From contig JAESUZ010004818.1 of the NCBI GenBank assembly GCA_017311185.1, forward strand, positions 558,001 to 622,000: DNA of 64,000 bases, written 5' to 3'. Made by a program: the position numbers and the translations under genes. The stretch comes from Proteles cristata cristata. Taxonomy: Eukaryota; Chordata; Mammalia; Carnivora; Hyaenidae. The notes below the pieces were generated by a model, which made no database searches, was not told the DNA's origin, and saw nothing but the letters and a program-made list of their open reading frames with translations. The stretch's first letter is position 1. Each line of letters begins with the position of its first letter. Below, one piece after another: positions 53,136-64,000 of this stretch.

Positions 53136-54454
53136 AATTCCTGGGCTGAGGGGGTAATCCAGCCTTAGAGACCTGCAAGAGAGAAGAGAGCCGCCCGTGT
53201 TACTACCCAGAGAAATTACCATTCTGGTAATGTCAAGGCTGAAATAAAGAGCTGCTGACGATCTTTCCAGGTTGACTTCTGAAGGTGGCAGGGAGCGCAG
53301 CGCAGGGAGAGGGAGCTCTGATTTTTTTTTTCCTTGCAAAATTCATCACAGACACTCAGCCTAAGACACAGGGGAAAACAGTACTGTGTTTTGACTTCTA
53401 ATTTATCTTCTTAATATCCACTTCCCTGTGCCCTGGACCAGAGCCAATGAGTCTCAAAGATCACATTTCACCAGCGACCTTGAAAGTGTGATTCAACATC
53501 TCTTTTTGCAGTAATAAGATCTTTTAACCAAAAGTGACCATTTTACGAGGCTGATACATCACAAAGGAGCCAATAGGCAAACCAAAGCGCAGGGTTATTA
53601 AAGCCCTGGGAGAAATCAATGCGCTCTGAAGTCAGCATCCAGTTGTGACTTAAGCGATAGTGACCTGGGGTTCAGGAAAGGTGTCTGCCAGGGGCTGAGA
53701 CTGTGTCCAACACCACTGCTCACCCACCAACTATGCGCATGTCTACGGGTGAAGGAAGGGGCCCAAACGCTCCTCCTCAGGAGGGTCAGGGGCGTCAGAG
53801 GAGGACAGTGCAGGCTGCTGCTCAGGACAGACAGCTTCGCGCAGCTGACACTAGCAGGGCAAGTCTTAGTCCCCAGCTGGGGGTCTAACCAGGATTGAGG
53901 GACTGGGCAAAGCTGAGAGTCTGCAGGGAAACTGAGGTTCAGTGGCAAGGGAAGGAGGGCCTCCAGTAGGTGGGAGAATGAAAGCAGGGGTGAGGAGTTC
54001 GGGGATAGGAGAGCAGAGGGTCAGGTGGAGCCCAGAGGGGGCTCAGGAACGACAAGCCAGTACGTGAGTAAGGTCAGCAGCCCCGCTTCCCCATGGGGAC
54101 AGAAGCACAATGCACAGGAAAGCCAGCTGCGTTTGAAGGGACAGAGACTGGCCGATGAAAGGGGAAGCCAGGCCAGCTTCTCCAAAGACCAGCCCTCCAG
54201 GCATATGGAGTTTCTGGGACCAGTGATGTGTCAGCCCCTCCTGCACACCTCCCAGACAGAGGGTGCCTAGGAGAATCGGGGAACAGAACAGCATTAACAA
54301 AGCACATGCAATCCAAGGACATGTGTCCCTTTGCTGTCACGAGCCCTACCCCCTTCCTACAGAAATACTGATATTGCCCTTTCTCCTTCTGTCCCACTCT
54401 GACCCCCTACAGAGCCAACCTGAGTATCAGAGCTGTACAAGCCCATGCTTAGCA
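53136..54454. other. Unique sequence
   Basis: No repeat or exon is recognised over 1.3 kb; the part from 53740 is G+C-rich with overlapping chance frames. Confidence 0.4.
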
Positions 54455-54585
54455 TACACTGTCCCATCCTCCCCTTCTACAGATGGACAAACTGAGCCCA
54501 AAGTGGAATTGTACCCTGCCCAGTCTCTGCGAGGCTAGACCCCAGGTCTCCTGACTCGGAGTCCACCAGTCTTCTTCCTGTGACA
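54455..54585 (-). mobile_element. MIR fragment
   Basis: 'ccttctacagatggacaaac' and 'gaccccaggtctcctgactc' give the antisense MIR core. Confidence 0.75.
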
Positions 54586-54822
54586 TGGAATTCAGGGGCA
54601 ATTTCAATTCAGGGTATTATTTTAATATATTTTTATCATAAAATCAATGCTTGTTTGTTGTAACAAATTCAACTTAAGGACGCAAAAATAAAAATAAAAT
54701 ATTGAGATGATACACTCCCCCACGTACCCCCAAACAGACACACCACTGGTAGCCACTATAAGAGTTTGGGACATCCAGGGTCCAGAGTCTACAGCCCCCA
54801 CAGACACAAGGACAGTGCCCTC

Positions 54823-54858
<36 letters not shown>
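54823..54858. repeat. (CA)n, about 18 units
   Basis: An uninterrupted dinucleotide run. The flank 54586-54822 is AT-rich and otherwise unrecognised. Confidence 0.98.
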
Positions 54859-54861
<3 letters not shown>

Positions 54862-55904
54862 CAGAGAATCCGATACTCTCTACAACAGGCCTGCCAAGTG
54901 GTCTCTCTGTCCTGACTTGTGTACGTACCTCAACACCAAGAAGATCATTGCTTCTGGAAGCTCCCTGTCCACTGGTCAACAGTTCTGGTGGTCAAAGAGG
55001 TCCTCCTCTAACTGAATAGAACCTTGCCCAACCACAGCCATAGTTTGGCCCTTTTGACAATCCCAAACACACCTGCTTCCTCTTTTAAGGAGGCTACAAG
55101 TATCTAAGATACTACCCGAAGACCTCTGACTCTTCTCACCATGTGGCCATCACTGGAAATGCCAGTGGTACCCGCAGGACATGGTCCAGATTACCCACCC
55201 CCACAGACATCACCAGGGGCCTGACCACAGAGAAAGTGCATATTTGTCACTCCCACGCCCCTCGGTGTCCCCCTTAAGATGAGGCAGCAGTCTCCAGTGA
55301 AGACTCACGTGACCCACTTGAAGAGAATCCAGTGTCCTCAAGTCCAAATGCAGCAGCCTAACCACTATGGAAGGATGATGTACTTGGATGGCTTGACTTC
55401 TTTGGGAAAGTGCAGATCTGTTTCAACAGAGAGCCCCACTGCACCACCCAGCCACGCTGCTGCAGAAGGCCCCACTCCACACACGAAATGCATGCCTCGC
55501 GGGCCATCCCTTAACCTAATATTAGCCAAACCCTCCGCACCAATGAGCCCCTGAGAAGCAGTATGATGGCAGAGCATAAGAGGTAGCTCACAGCAGAGAC
55601 TCCCTCACCAGGTGCAGTGTCCCCAGAAGGAAGGAGCACAAGATTCCTTCTGAAACCCTATAGGCTTTGCTTCACATTGTGAGCAATGTGGCCCTGGGTG
55701 AGCAGTGGACATGAGAATGACAGTGATAGGGCATTCTGAATAATGCGGTAACTCTTCACGGAGAATCCTGGGTAGATGTCCTCACAGGTTGTATGTTAGT
55801 GGTTGTGCATCACACACCAACTTAATACAGACATCACAGGGGCCAAGGCCTGGTCCCGTATATCCCACACCCCACCCCGATCCACATTGGGCCATGGCTT
55901 GAAT
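54859..55904. other. Unique sequence
   Basis: No confident repeat or exon. Pyrimidine-rich words near 55070-55110 faintly resemble CR1 but are not callable. Confidence 0.35.
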
Positions 55905-56025
55905 TTGAATACTGCCTCCACGCTTCCTCACTGTGTGATCGTGGGTAATAGCTGCTCTGTTCAGTCCCCAGTGCATTTAAGTGCTCAGTGTCAGCTAATG
56001 GTGGTAGGAGGTGCTTAAATACCAG
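55905..56025 (+). mobile_element. Possible MIR fragment
   Basis: 'ttgaatttgaatactgcctc' and 'ctcactgtgtgatcgtgggt' match the MIR 5' half weakly. Confidence 0.5.
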
Positions 56026-56084
56026 TTGTTCTACTGACTGGAAGCTGCCCCCTCTTACCTGTACCCGGAAGCTCCAGGTTTGGT

Positions 56085-56500
56085 TATTCATAATAACCAC
56101 TGTCATATATTAGGGATATATTCAGGACATGCCAGGCAGGGCTCTGGGCACTTTTCACGCACTATCTCAGCTAATCCTCACAAAACTCCAGGAGGTGGGT
56201 ATTTTTTTTTTAAGTTTATTCATTCATTTTGAGAGAAAGAGAGAGCACACATAGGGGAGGGGCAGAGAGAAGGTGAGACAGAATCCCAAGCAGGTTTCAC
56301 GACATCAGCACAGAGCCTGAAGTGGGGCTCAAAATCACAAATGATGAGATCGTGAGTTGGATACTTGAGCCACCCAGGGGTCCCACGGGAGGTGGGTATT
56401 TTTACCGATGAGAATACTCTCAATTCCTGCCTGAGGCTGATGGAAAATTCTCCCAAGTTGAGCCCTTGTGGGGAACTGCAAGGCTGGGATCAATCTTCCA
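56085..56500 (-). mobile_element. MIR split by a SINE
   Basis: The left part ends 'ctaatcctcacaaaactcca' and 'ggaggtgggtattttt'. The right part resumes with a copy of that word followed by 'accgatgagaatactc' and 'aactgcaaggctgggatcaa', restoring antisense MIR order. Confidence 0.85.
56207..56387 (-). mobile_element. SINEC inside MIR, perfect target duplication
   Basis: It runs from 'tttttaagtttattcattca' (A-tail side) to 'gagccacccaggggtccc'. A perfect 16-bp target-site duplication (56191-56206 and 56388-56403) brackets it. The SINE body itself is diverged, so the identity of the flanks may partly be luck. Confidence 0.97.
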
Positions 56501-57484
56501 GGGCTGGAACGGGGTGGGAAATAAGACTCATTTCTATTATAGGAGCACTCTGGGGTGAAGAGACAGAGGAGGGGTGGAAACAAAAACAGAGACCAAAAGG
56601 AGAAAAGTGGGAAGAAGGACAATGTCAAGGATGAGGCTGAAATAAAAACCGCAGCAGCCAGCGTGCTGGGTTGGCCTCCAAAGGACACCCAGAAACCCAT
56701 GGCGGGCTCAGCCCCTCCTCTCCTTGGAGGCCCCCTCCTGCCCTGAGCACAGCGTGTGACCCTCTGAGTCACAAGGAGTCACGGTTTCCTTCGCACTCCG
56801 GCAAAGATGGTGCCTCCTCGGCCAGAGCGTGAGGAGACACACCTGCCTCTGGGCAAAGGGGAGCTGGAGGCAGCCGCCCCTGCAGAGCCATGGCCTGAAC
56901 CCTGTCTGGATGTTCTCCTGGAGTGGTTTCGTCAGAAGCAAGAATCCTCTGTCCACCCCAGGCAGCCGGCACAGAGGAGACCCTCACTGAATGAATGCAC
57001 ACAGAATGAAGGAAGGATAATAAAGCAAGCGCTGTCCAAGGTAGCGGCAGGTGGGCCTGGCGGGGGGCTTCCTCTCCCCGCGCCAGAGCGGCTTTGGGCC
57101 GACAATCGGGCACATGCCCCTCTCGGGTGCAGACATGGACACACATACACACAGACACATGGGCACACGCTCACGGGCTCATTCTCCCTCACGGACCCCA
57201 AAGCACCAGATTTCAAGATACTGTGTGAACCCAGAGACCCAACAGCTGTCCACCCCCGAAGGTCATGGGAACTGGCTCCTCTTCCCATTTCACTGACTGC
57301 GAAAGGCTTGCCGCTGACAAGAGGCGGTTAGCAGTTCCTGCACCTCCGCCCATACAGGGTTAGTGCTGCCACGAACACACAGCAGGTCACACCAGGCCCT
57401 CTGCTGTGTTCCCACACGTGGTCTGCAGCGCCGAGAGAACATCCCTGCCACCTCTCCCACTTCCTACCTCAAGGGCTCAACCTA
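56501..57484. other. Unique, G+C-rich; chance long frames
   Basis: No repeat except a short L2-tail-like 'ctcactgaatgaatgcac' near 56984 and a CA-like patch at 57137-57172. Frames of 174 codons (56807-57331, +) and 129 codons (56769-57158, -) overlap in opposite strands and have no domain. Confidence 0.4.
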
Positions 57485-57855
57485 AACCACACTGAGCCTT
57501 TTCCAAGCCCTCCTGCCTCCATTTCCTCTTGACACTGGGCTTTCACCCATGCCGTTTCCTCTGCCTGGGACACTCTTCTTTCCCCTTGTATGCACTAACT
57601 CCTTTCCTACCTGTAGACTGCAGCTCCTCCCCACCTAGATCGAACCCCCCCTCCTACCCTCCAAAGGCACCACATCCCTGTCTGGATGTTCCATTTCTGG
57701 GGGCTCCTATGATTACTGTTGTCATTTGTACATGACTGCTAATGCTAAAGGGCCATGGCTACTTAGGTTTACCGTGATGTCCGCAGAGCCTAGCACAGTG
57801 CCTGGAACATAGAAGGTGCTTCAGAAAATATTGGCTAAAGGGATAAATGAATGAC
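57485..57855 (+). mobile_element. L2 3' part
   Basis: 'gctttcacccatgccgtttc', 'ctctgcctgggacactcttc', 'gcctagcacagtgcctggaa', 'catagaaggtgcttcagaaa' and 'gataaatgaatg' run in L2 order. Confidence 0.93.
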
Positions 57856-59334
57856 TGCCCAAAAACCCTGGAAACAGTCACTACACACAGTAATTCCTCA
57901 GGAGTTGTAGCTTTGTTTTTAAATCAAAGGTTCTCTTTCCCCTAATAAAAGTAGTATCTGTACCATAAAGAAAATTCAGAAGTGAAAAAAATATCCTTTT
58001 TCCCAGCATCCAAAGAGGTCCCCAAACAGTAAAATCACAAGGTGCCGGTACACAAAGCACCCAGGAAGCCCAGAGGACCCAACTACTTTCCCGGCTGTGA
58101 CGCGGTCACCGGGAAGGGAACTATGTCAGGCAGTTTGCTTTTTAGTTCCCAGAAGAGACCTAGGATGTGCCCTTCCATCTCCCACTTCACCCCCCATGTC
58201 CCATAAAGCAGGTCGACACTGCTACTCCTTAAAGAGCTAAGTGTTCACAACTCAAATGGAAAGAGAAGTTCCTGATACCAGACTCTACGTGAGTTTCACA
58301 CTTTTGTAAGTGAGATTTGACTTTAAAAAAAAACAACTCATAAATTCTCCTTTGAAACAGAACAAATAATATGGAGCAAAATGGCTCTAAATTCAGTACA
58401 TCTTAAATATAAAACAAGCAAACTGCTCTAGGAGAGAAAAACAGCCAGATGTATAGGGGAGACAAAAAAAAAAAAAAAGCAGAAGAAGAAAATCCAAATG
58501 CAAAAGCCTGCAGTGGTGGCCCCATTACATTGTCTTCTCCCTCACATTTATCTATAAAAGGTACTTTCCATTTCAAGGAAGAGGAATAAATTTTAATTTG
58601 ACAGCTGATATGATTCCTATTGTAAAATTAAAACACATTTTGTCATTAAAAAAACATTTTATTGACACATATAATTTCATGCTGCAGCCATAGCTCATAT
58701 TTTATAAGCCCCGTAAACAGACAAAGGGATCCACACCCTCCCTCTAAATCAGCAGAGCACAGGGAACAGAGAGGAGCACTGGAAGCGCTTTAAAGATACA
58801 GATCAGCCCAACCAAGTTCATGGCTGCTGTGGAAAAGAGGAGCTTCCGGGGCGAGCCGGTACATGGGTACCACGCACGGGGGGCCCGGGAGCAGCAGGAG
58901 ACTTTGCCGTCCACGCCTGTCCTGCACCTTCGGCCCAGGCCTTCTGAATGACTACCTAAGAAAGATGGTATCACAGCCCTGCTATGTCATTCCCTCAGCT
59001 GGGTGCACGGGGCAAAAGAAAATAGTACGGACCTCCCCATATCAACCACCAAGGCACTTTTCAAAGAAGACGGAAGGATGGACATTCTGGGAAACGGGGA
59101 ACGATGACCTCAGGCTGCAGTTAGATCGTTTGGTTCACAGATCCTTTTCCTGGGGCATATGTCAACCTGGCCCAACACGCACGCGTGCTTGGTGATGTTG
59201 CCAACCGGGCCCAACATGTATACGTTCAGTGACATCAGTATCGCCTGCTGGCCTCTGGTGGAACCACCCAGAGTCCCACAAGCAATGGTCCAAGCCTCAG
59301 CTACGGCACTCCACGGGAATCCACACACATCATT
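57856..59334. other. Unique; A15 run at about 58466-58480
   Basis: No repeat is recognised. The part 58500-58720 is AT-rich ('aattttaatttgacagctga', 'acattttgtcattaaaaaaa') with noncoding conserved-type texture. 58800-58950 is G+C-rich with several CpGs. Confidence 0.4.
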
Positions 59335-59430
59335 TACCTACACAGAGCCTCAGTTTCCTCAACTGCAAGCAGGAAGTATGATCATATGGCTGCTGTCATT
59401 ACATATTTGTGCCAGGGTGCCTGGCCTTAC
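59335..59430 (+). mobile_element. MIR fragment
   Basis: 'gagcctcagtttcctcaact' is the MIR core; 'tgccagggtgcctggcctta' ends it. Confidence 0.65.
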
Positions 59431-59559
59431 TGTCAGGTGACATTCCAGTCCTCTCTACAGCCTGAGGAGGTGGGAATTCCGTGGTGGTTGTAAGCAGGGC
59501 TTCAAGGCATTTCTCTCTCCTCCCAGCAAAAGGTGGAAACTAATTCCCCCACCCCCACC

Positions 59560-59990
59560 CCCTCACACAGGGAGACTTCAAGACTCACTTCTAAGGACTA
59601 GAATACAGCAGAAGTGACATGGGACCAATTCTGAAGCTAGGTCACTAAAGACAATCAGTCTTCTATCTAGCGTCCCACACTCTTTCTTAGGATGCTCTCC
59701 TTCGGATCCAGCCACCATGTGGTGAGGTAACCCAGCTACAGAGAGAAGCCACATGTAGCCCAGGTAGATCTCTAGCTAACTACCAGCATCAACTACCTGA
59801 TATGTCAGTGAGTGAGTGAGTGAGTGAACCTTTGGATGATTCCAACTTCCATCCCAGTTGATGCTGAACCAAGCAAAGAAAACTAGCCTCGCTGAATTCG
59901 GTCCAAATCACAGATTGTGAGCAAGATAAATGTTGTCATTGCTTTAAATCACTATTGGGACGTGTTTTTTTTTTTTTTACAGAGCAAAAG
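59560..59990 (+). mobile_element. MaLR-type LTR (MLT1-like), degenerate
   Basis: 'gaagctaggtcactaaagac', 'ggatccagccaccatgtggt', 'gagagaagccacatgtagcc', 'ctttggatgattccaacttc' and 'gattgtgagcaagataaatg' with 'ttgctttaaatcactattgg' follow MLT1 LTR order. A (GTGA)n patch of about 22 bp sits at 59806-59827. No internal genes are present. Confidence 0.6.
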
Positions 59991-59999
59991 ATTTCTGGA

Positions 60000-60165
60000 A
60001 CAAATTATTGTGACTCATTTTACAGATGGGAAGACTGAGGGTTGGAGAGATGAAGTTGCTTCACACGGCTAGCAACTGGCACCCATAAGGACTTGAACCC
60101 AGATGGCAAAGTTTGTGCCCATAACCACTGCACAGTACCTTTATAGCCTGATCCTTCATCATTAA
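60000..60165 (-). mobile_element. MIR fragment
   Basis: 'cattttacagatgggaagac', 'gacttgaacccagatggcaa' and 'gtgcccataaccactgcaca' are antisense MIR. Confidence 0.9.
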
Positions 60166-60424
60166 GTCATCGCCTAAAACAGGAGTCTGATTAATTCTCA
60201 GTGTTCAGAAAACACTAACCTAGATTCTCCATTCCCTGGGCATTCTGGTCAAGAGTTTAATGTATTTACTCCTTGCTATCATTTGTAATCATTTATTTTT
60301 TAGCTTTATTTCGATATTTCAATATTATTTTCTTTAGAAGAGCAACTTTAAAATAAATACATACCCAGGATACCTGGTGAATCTGCTGTGGGCTGAGCTC
60401 CTGGGGTGGGGCAGGGGTGGGAAA

Positions 60425-60490
60425 CTAACATTTAATAGCATCTATGTGCATAAGACTGTGCTAAGTATTTGTCATTCATCCTTCTAGACA
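60425..60490 (-). mobile_element. MIR fragment
   Basis: 'catctatgtgcataagactg' and 'tgctaagtatttgtcattca' are the antisense MIR 3' end. The stretch 60166-60424 holds nothing recognised. Confidence 0.6.
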
Positions 60491-60533
60491 GATTTTTTTT
60501 TTTTAAGGTACAGTTAGTTAAGATTGAACTCCA

Positions 60534-60781
60534 TGGGGCATCTGGTTGGCTCAGTTGGTTAGAAGCCCGACTTTAGCTCAGGTCATGATCTCATAGTTCA
60601 TGAGTTCAAGCCCTACGTCAGGCTCTGTGCTGAAAGCTCAGAGCCTGGAGCCTGCTTTGGATTCTGTGTCTCTCTCTGCCCCTCCCCCTCCTCTCGGCCC
60701 CTCCCTCTCTGCCCCTACCCAGCTTGTGCTCTGTCTCTTTCTCTCACAAAAATAAACAAACATTTAAAAAAAATTTTTTTA
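60534..60781 (+). mobile_element. SINEC
   Basis: Head 'ggggcatctggttggctcag', diverged B box ('gagttcaagccc'), body with a duplicated 'cccctccc' region, tail 'caaaaataaacaaacattta'. A perfect 14-bp target-site duplication (60520-60533 and 60782-60795) flanks it. Confidence 0.98.
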
Positions 60782-60799
60782 AAGATTGAACTCCAGTGT

Positions 60800-61659
60800 T
60801 TGCTTATATGCACATATAAAATCCTCTTCCTCTACCCATTCTTGCTCCTCTCCCACTGCCTCACATGCCACAATTAAGTCCCCATTACTTTCTTACCGTG
60901 ATGCCATTAGCAACACCCAAATTCAAAGTCATCGCCCACTCTTTCTGCTACTTAAAGGCACAGGACTCTTTTCAGGACACACATTAACAGTGAGTGTCTT
61001 GTCCTCTCCAGTGTCCTCCTCAAATTCAAGATGTCCTTCTTAATGTCACTAATAGGGTTAAAATATCTGATTTTCTTTGAAATTCAGAACATCTAAAGTC
61101 ACTGAAGGTTTAACTCAAGGGTGGTGAGGAAGTCACAGACAAGGGCAATTCCTCCAGCAAAGGTGAATGGACGGGACAGGTAGAAACCAGGCTGAGGGAG
61201 TTGGAAACAGCCAGAATGCAACTGGGAAGGGACAGAGGTGAAATATGGAAAAGAAACTGACTAGGCACTGGGCACGAGGCATGAGATGGGCCAGAGATGG
61301 CATGGAGGGGCTTGGATGGGTAAGGCATGGAAGGGGACCCCCCCCCTTGGAGGCAAGTGTAGTGAAGACAGAGGTGAGGTTCCATCAGAAACGAGGCAGT
61401 GAGCACCAGAGGCCAGAGGCCAGGGAGAAACGGGCGAAACCACCCACTTGGTCTGGGGCACCTGCGGGCAAGTCACTTAGCCTCGCGCCGCCACACCCCC
61501 CACCCCCACCCCGGCACCATCATCCTTAGAGCAGGAATGGGACCAGAATATCTCCCACATCCTGAGTCACCAGGAAAGATAATGTCAGCTCTCTCTTCCT
61601 AGGATGGATGGAGAACCATGCACTGTGCCGGGCACTGACTCGCTGCACAGTAAATGATC
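60800..61659. other. Unique; C-rich run 61494-61513
   Basis: No repeat is recognised with confidence. The C-run cluster near 61494-61513 gives the minus strand several adjacent G runs. Confidence 0.4.
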
Positions 61660-61975
61660 ACCCTTCCTCAAACCCACCCCGCTTGCCCCCACCTCGGGGC
61701 CTCTTGCACATGCTGCCTCCTCTCCCCCAGGTCACCCAGCTCCCCTTACGTTCCTCGGAGCAGGCACCCCAGCGGTATTGCTCATTTCTTTGTTCTCAGT
61801 TATGAGACAGCCCATCAGCCCAGTCTCTCCCCTCCAGGACTAGTTGGTCTGATGTTGCATTTCCGCCCACCACCCAACTGCAACTTTATGATGCCTTTCT
61901 TTGTCTGACTTCTTTATGTGTCACATCACCCAGAATACCCAGGGCTTTCACACAGTAGGAGCTTTGTTTGCAGAA
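61660..61975 (+). mobile_element. L2 3' part
   Basis: 'cggggcctcttgcacatgct' and 'gcctcctctcccccaggtca' give the L2 hallmark; 'ttctttatgtgtcacatcac' and 'cacacagtaggagctttgtt' continue it. Confidence 0.85.
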
Positions 61976-62637
61976 GGATGGAATTCATATTAATTTTTGC
62001 AGACAGGGGAGCAGGACTGGGCAGTTCAGGGCAGGTCTGGGAGTTCTCCACTGAAGACGGAAAGCTGAGGTGGGGGGGGAGATGGTGAGCTCTTGCTTGG
62101 GAAGATGCAAGAGGCAGAAAACTGTGGGTCACAGACCTGCCGCCATGAAAGGCCACAGAGCGGCTGAGGGAAAGCATCAAGAGAGCCAAAGCAGAATCAT
62201 TATAGCCTCAGGCCACCGGGGCCCACATAGCTGGGCTCAGAAGAAAGGGAGAGCTACAGGGAGGACTCTGGAATGGACCCTGAGCCCCCAGAAGATTATC
62301 ATTTAATTGGACTCCATATGTAAACTGTCCTACAAATTTATGAGCCTGTACAAACAATTGTTTCCTGGAATGTTTGTACAAATGGTGATTACAAAACTCT
62401 GGCCAAAGGATAAAAATATCACATGTGGCCAGGGACACAGAGCAGCCTGGGCCACTGAGTAGAAGATGGGGCTCTACCTCAGACACTAGGCCACAGTTTT
62501 CCTGGTCTGACCAGCACATAGTTGAGAAGTAATACAGGAACACAGCCAGTCCCTCACTGCAGACAGCCTAGGTCTGTAGGCTGCGCTGAAGGCTTTCAGG
62601 GACGTTCAAGAGGCTTAGGCCAACCTACCTAACCCAC
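61976..62637. other. Unique sequence
   Basis: No repeat is recognised. The part 62290-62400 ('tggactccatatgtaaactg', 'caaacaattgtttcctggaa') is repeat-free and AT-balanced. Confidence 0.4.
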
Positions 62638-62652
62638 AGAAGCATAGATGAG

Positions 62653-62892
62653 GGGCACCTGTGAGGCTTATCTGGTTAAACATCTGACTTTAGCTCAAGT
62701 CATGATCTCACAGTTAGTGAGTTCAGGCCCTGTGTCGGGCTGTGCTGACAGCTCAGAGCCTGGAGTCAGCTTTGGATTCTGCGTCTCCCTCTCTCTCTGC
62801 CCCTTCCTGTCTATACTCTATCTTTCTCTCAAAAATAAATACACAATAAACAAGTTTTTTTTAATAAATAAATAAAAACTTTTAAAAAAGAA
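62653..62892 (+). mobile_element. SINEC
   Basis: Head 'gggcacctgtgaggcttat' with several changes, decayed B box ('gagttcaggccc'), CT tract, and a long AATAAATA-rich tail. A 15-bp target-site duplication with one mismatch (62638-62652 and 62893-62907) is present. Confidence 0.96.
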
Positions 62893-62964
62893 AGAAGCAC
62901 AGATGAGACGTCTGGGAACAACAAAGCATTGAAAACCATAAAGAATAAATGCCCAGAAGTCCAT

Positions 62965-63215
62965 AAACATTTCTAAAGCAACTACCAGATGCCACGCATT
63001 GTGTTGGCTCCTTCACATATATTATACGGCATCTGACCCTTAAAGCAGCTCTGTGAGATGCTCATTCCTAGTTTCTCATGATCCACAGGAGAAGCCTGAG
63101 ACTCAGAGAAGAAAATGGATCTGCTCAGCATCACAAATCTAGTGGATGGGAGAGCAAAGCTCAAATCCAGTCTAAATTCTGTGCCCTCTCTGATATGTTG
63201 CAGCAGTTTCTGAAA
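62965..63215 (-). mobile_element. MIR, nearly full length
   Basis: 'caactaccagatgccacgca', 'cttaaagcagctctgtgaga', 'agaagcctgagactcagaga' and 'cagcatcacaaatctagtgg' follow antisense MIR order. Confidence 0.9.
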
Positions 63216-63289
63216 TGCAAGACACTTTGCAAAAGCACAACGTGCTGTTTACTATGTTTATTAGTGTGTACAGGCACATGGTAAATACA

Positions 63290-63410
63290 TTTATTCCCCC
63301 AGCTCCCGGAGACTAAAGACCCTGTCTTAATAACACCTACCTCTCTCTGGGACCTAGAGCCCCGCCTTGTGCATAGTAGCTATTTACCCAGTGTTAGTGG
63401 AACTGACTAG
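63290..63410 (+). mobile_element. L2 3' end
   Basis: 'ggagactaaagaccctgtct' and 'cttgtgcatagtagctattt' are L2 terminus. Confidence 0.7.
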
Positions 63411-63594
63411 CCGGTTAGACAGAACTGCTACCAGACGGATGGACTGCCAGCCGTGTCACTCCTCACCCTCCACTCTTCATGGGTGAACACATTTATGAGA
63501 CTTGCTACCATCAGTTGAGAAAGAAACCTGGTAGGTTCTGTGGCATGGTATGCCAAAAATTAGCCTGGCTCATAGTGAACTACTGAGGGCAGAA

Positions 63595-63790
63595 TAAAGA
63601 GAGCGTCACTCTGGAGTTCAAAGGGCCTGGATTCCAATCCCGGCATCCCTGTTAGTGCTATGGCTTTAGACAAGGTATCTAATTGTCCTGAACCCTGGCT
63701 TCCTCGCCTCTATATGGAGATAATGCCACCTGCCTTGTGCGGCTGCTGTCAACAATGCACGTAAAATCTGAGACACGAGATGTCTGATGA
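63595..63790 (+). mobile_element. MIR
   Basis: 'gcctggattccaatcccggc', 'tggctttagacaaggtatct' and 'gataatgccacctgccttgt' are MIR landmarks in order. The remaining 210 bases to the window end show nothing recognised. Confidence 0.88.
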
Positions 63791-64000
63791 ACTGAGGCTA
63801 TTGTGAATTTTAGGGGCGATGCCAATGACAGAATAAGGTTTCACAGGCTTTGTTTTGTGCAGTGTGCTGACACTGTTAATGTTTATTTTATGATCAATCA
63901 CTAGAATCCCAGCCATTCTCAAAATCCACCCAAATCCGCCACCCCCGCTGCCCCCACGTCCCCTGATTTCCTCCCAGCCGCAAAGCTGCCTCTCATCTAC

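Noticed and set aside
55200..55220. CTCF-like words (for example near 55207, 34275 and 13464)
   Set aside because: Each matches only the AGGGG core of the motif; without a matrix score the matches are not above chance.
56807..57331. 174-codon + frame and 129-codon - frame in the same place
   Set aside because: G+C-rich DNA has few stops; neither frame shows a domain, and the + frame crosses an L2-tail-like patch and a CA-rich patch.
395..62892. tRNA genes
   Set aside because: A- and B-box motifs occur only as heads of the tRNA-derived SINEs. None is followed by a foldable acceptor stem and all carry SINE bodies.

Overview
The window is nuclear DNA from a feliform carnivore, most likely a cat (Felidae). 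The evidence is 22 copies of the tRNA-Lys-derived carnivore SINE (SINEC / CAN-SINE) in its cat-type form: a head close to GGGGCGCCTGGGTGGCTCAG, an internal pol III B box (GGTTCGAGCCC), a CT-rich body and an AATAAA-rich A tail. The dog-type head is absent. The 5'-truncated young L1 has the carnivore type of G-rich 3' UTR.

I found no protein-coding exon, no promoter-type CpG island and no structural RNA gene. Every open frame above 60 codons falls in simple repeats, in L2/MIR/SINE sequence, or in unique DNA with no recognisable domain. The window therefore reads as intergenic or intronic sequence. No candidate for a new gene system was found.

Layout. 1-9.5 kb: SINEs in and around old L2/MIR copies, a long GGAA/GGGA tract, and a perfect 53-bp tandem duplication at 5565-5675. 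9.5-12.8 kb: unique, fairly GC-rich DNA followed by an 850-bp GTGAGT-rich minisatellite. 12.8-18 kb: L2 fragments, then a repeat-poor AT-rich block (15.2-16.8 kb) and an MLT1-like LTR. 18.1-25.3 kb: a young L1 with perfect target-site duplications inside an L3/CR1-like relic, then older L1 pieces. 25-40 kb: SINE-rich, including a head-to-head SINE pair at 37.2-37.7 kb and an L2 split by one SINE and abutted by another. 40.6-41.3 kb and 44.3-44.6 kb: unique blocks that look like conserved noncoding sequence. 41.5-58 kb: many L2 and MIR copies, among them a 1.3-kb L2 ORF2-to-3'-end piece split by a SINE and a MIR split by a SINE. 58-64 kb: unique DNA, a second MLT1-like LTR, two more SINEs, and L2/MIR.

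No genes act together here. What the sequence records is insertion history: mammal-wide L2/MIR/CR1 first, then MaLR LTRs and L1M, then carnivore SINEs in at least three sub-types, with one L1 and several SINEs young enough to keep perfect target-site duplications. Family names were assigned by eye from remembered consensus features; boundaries of old elements are good to about 10-40 bp.
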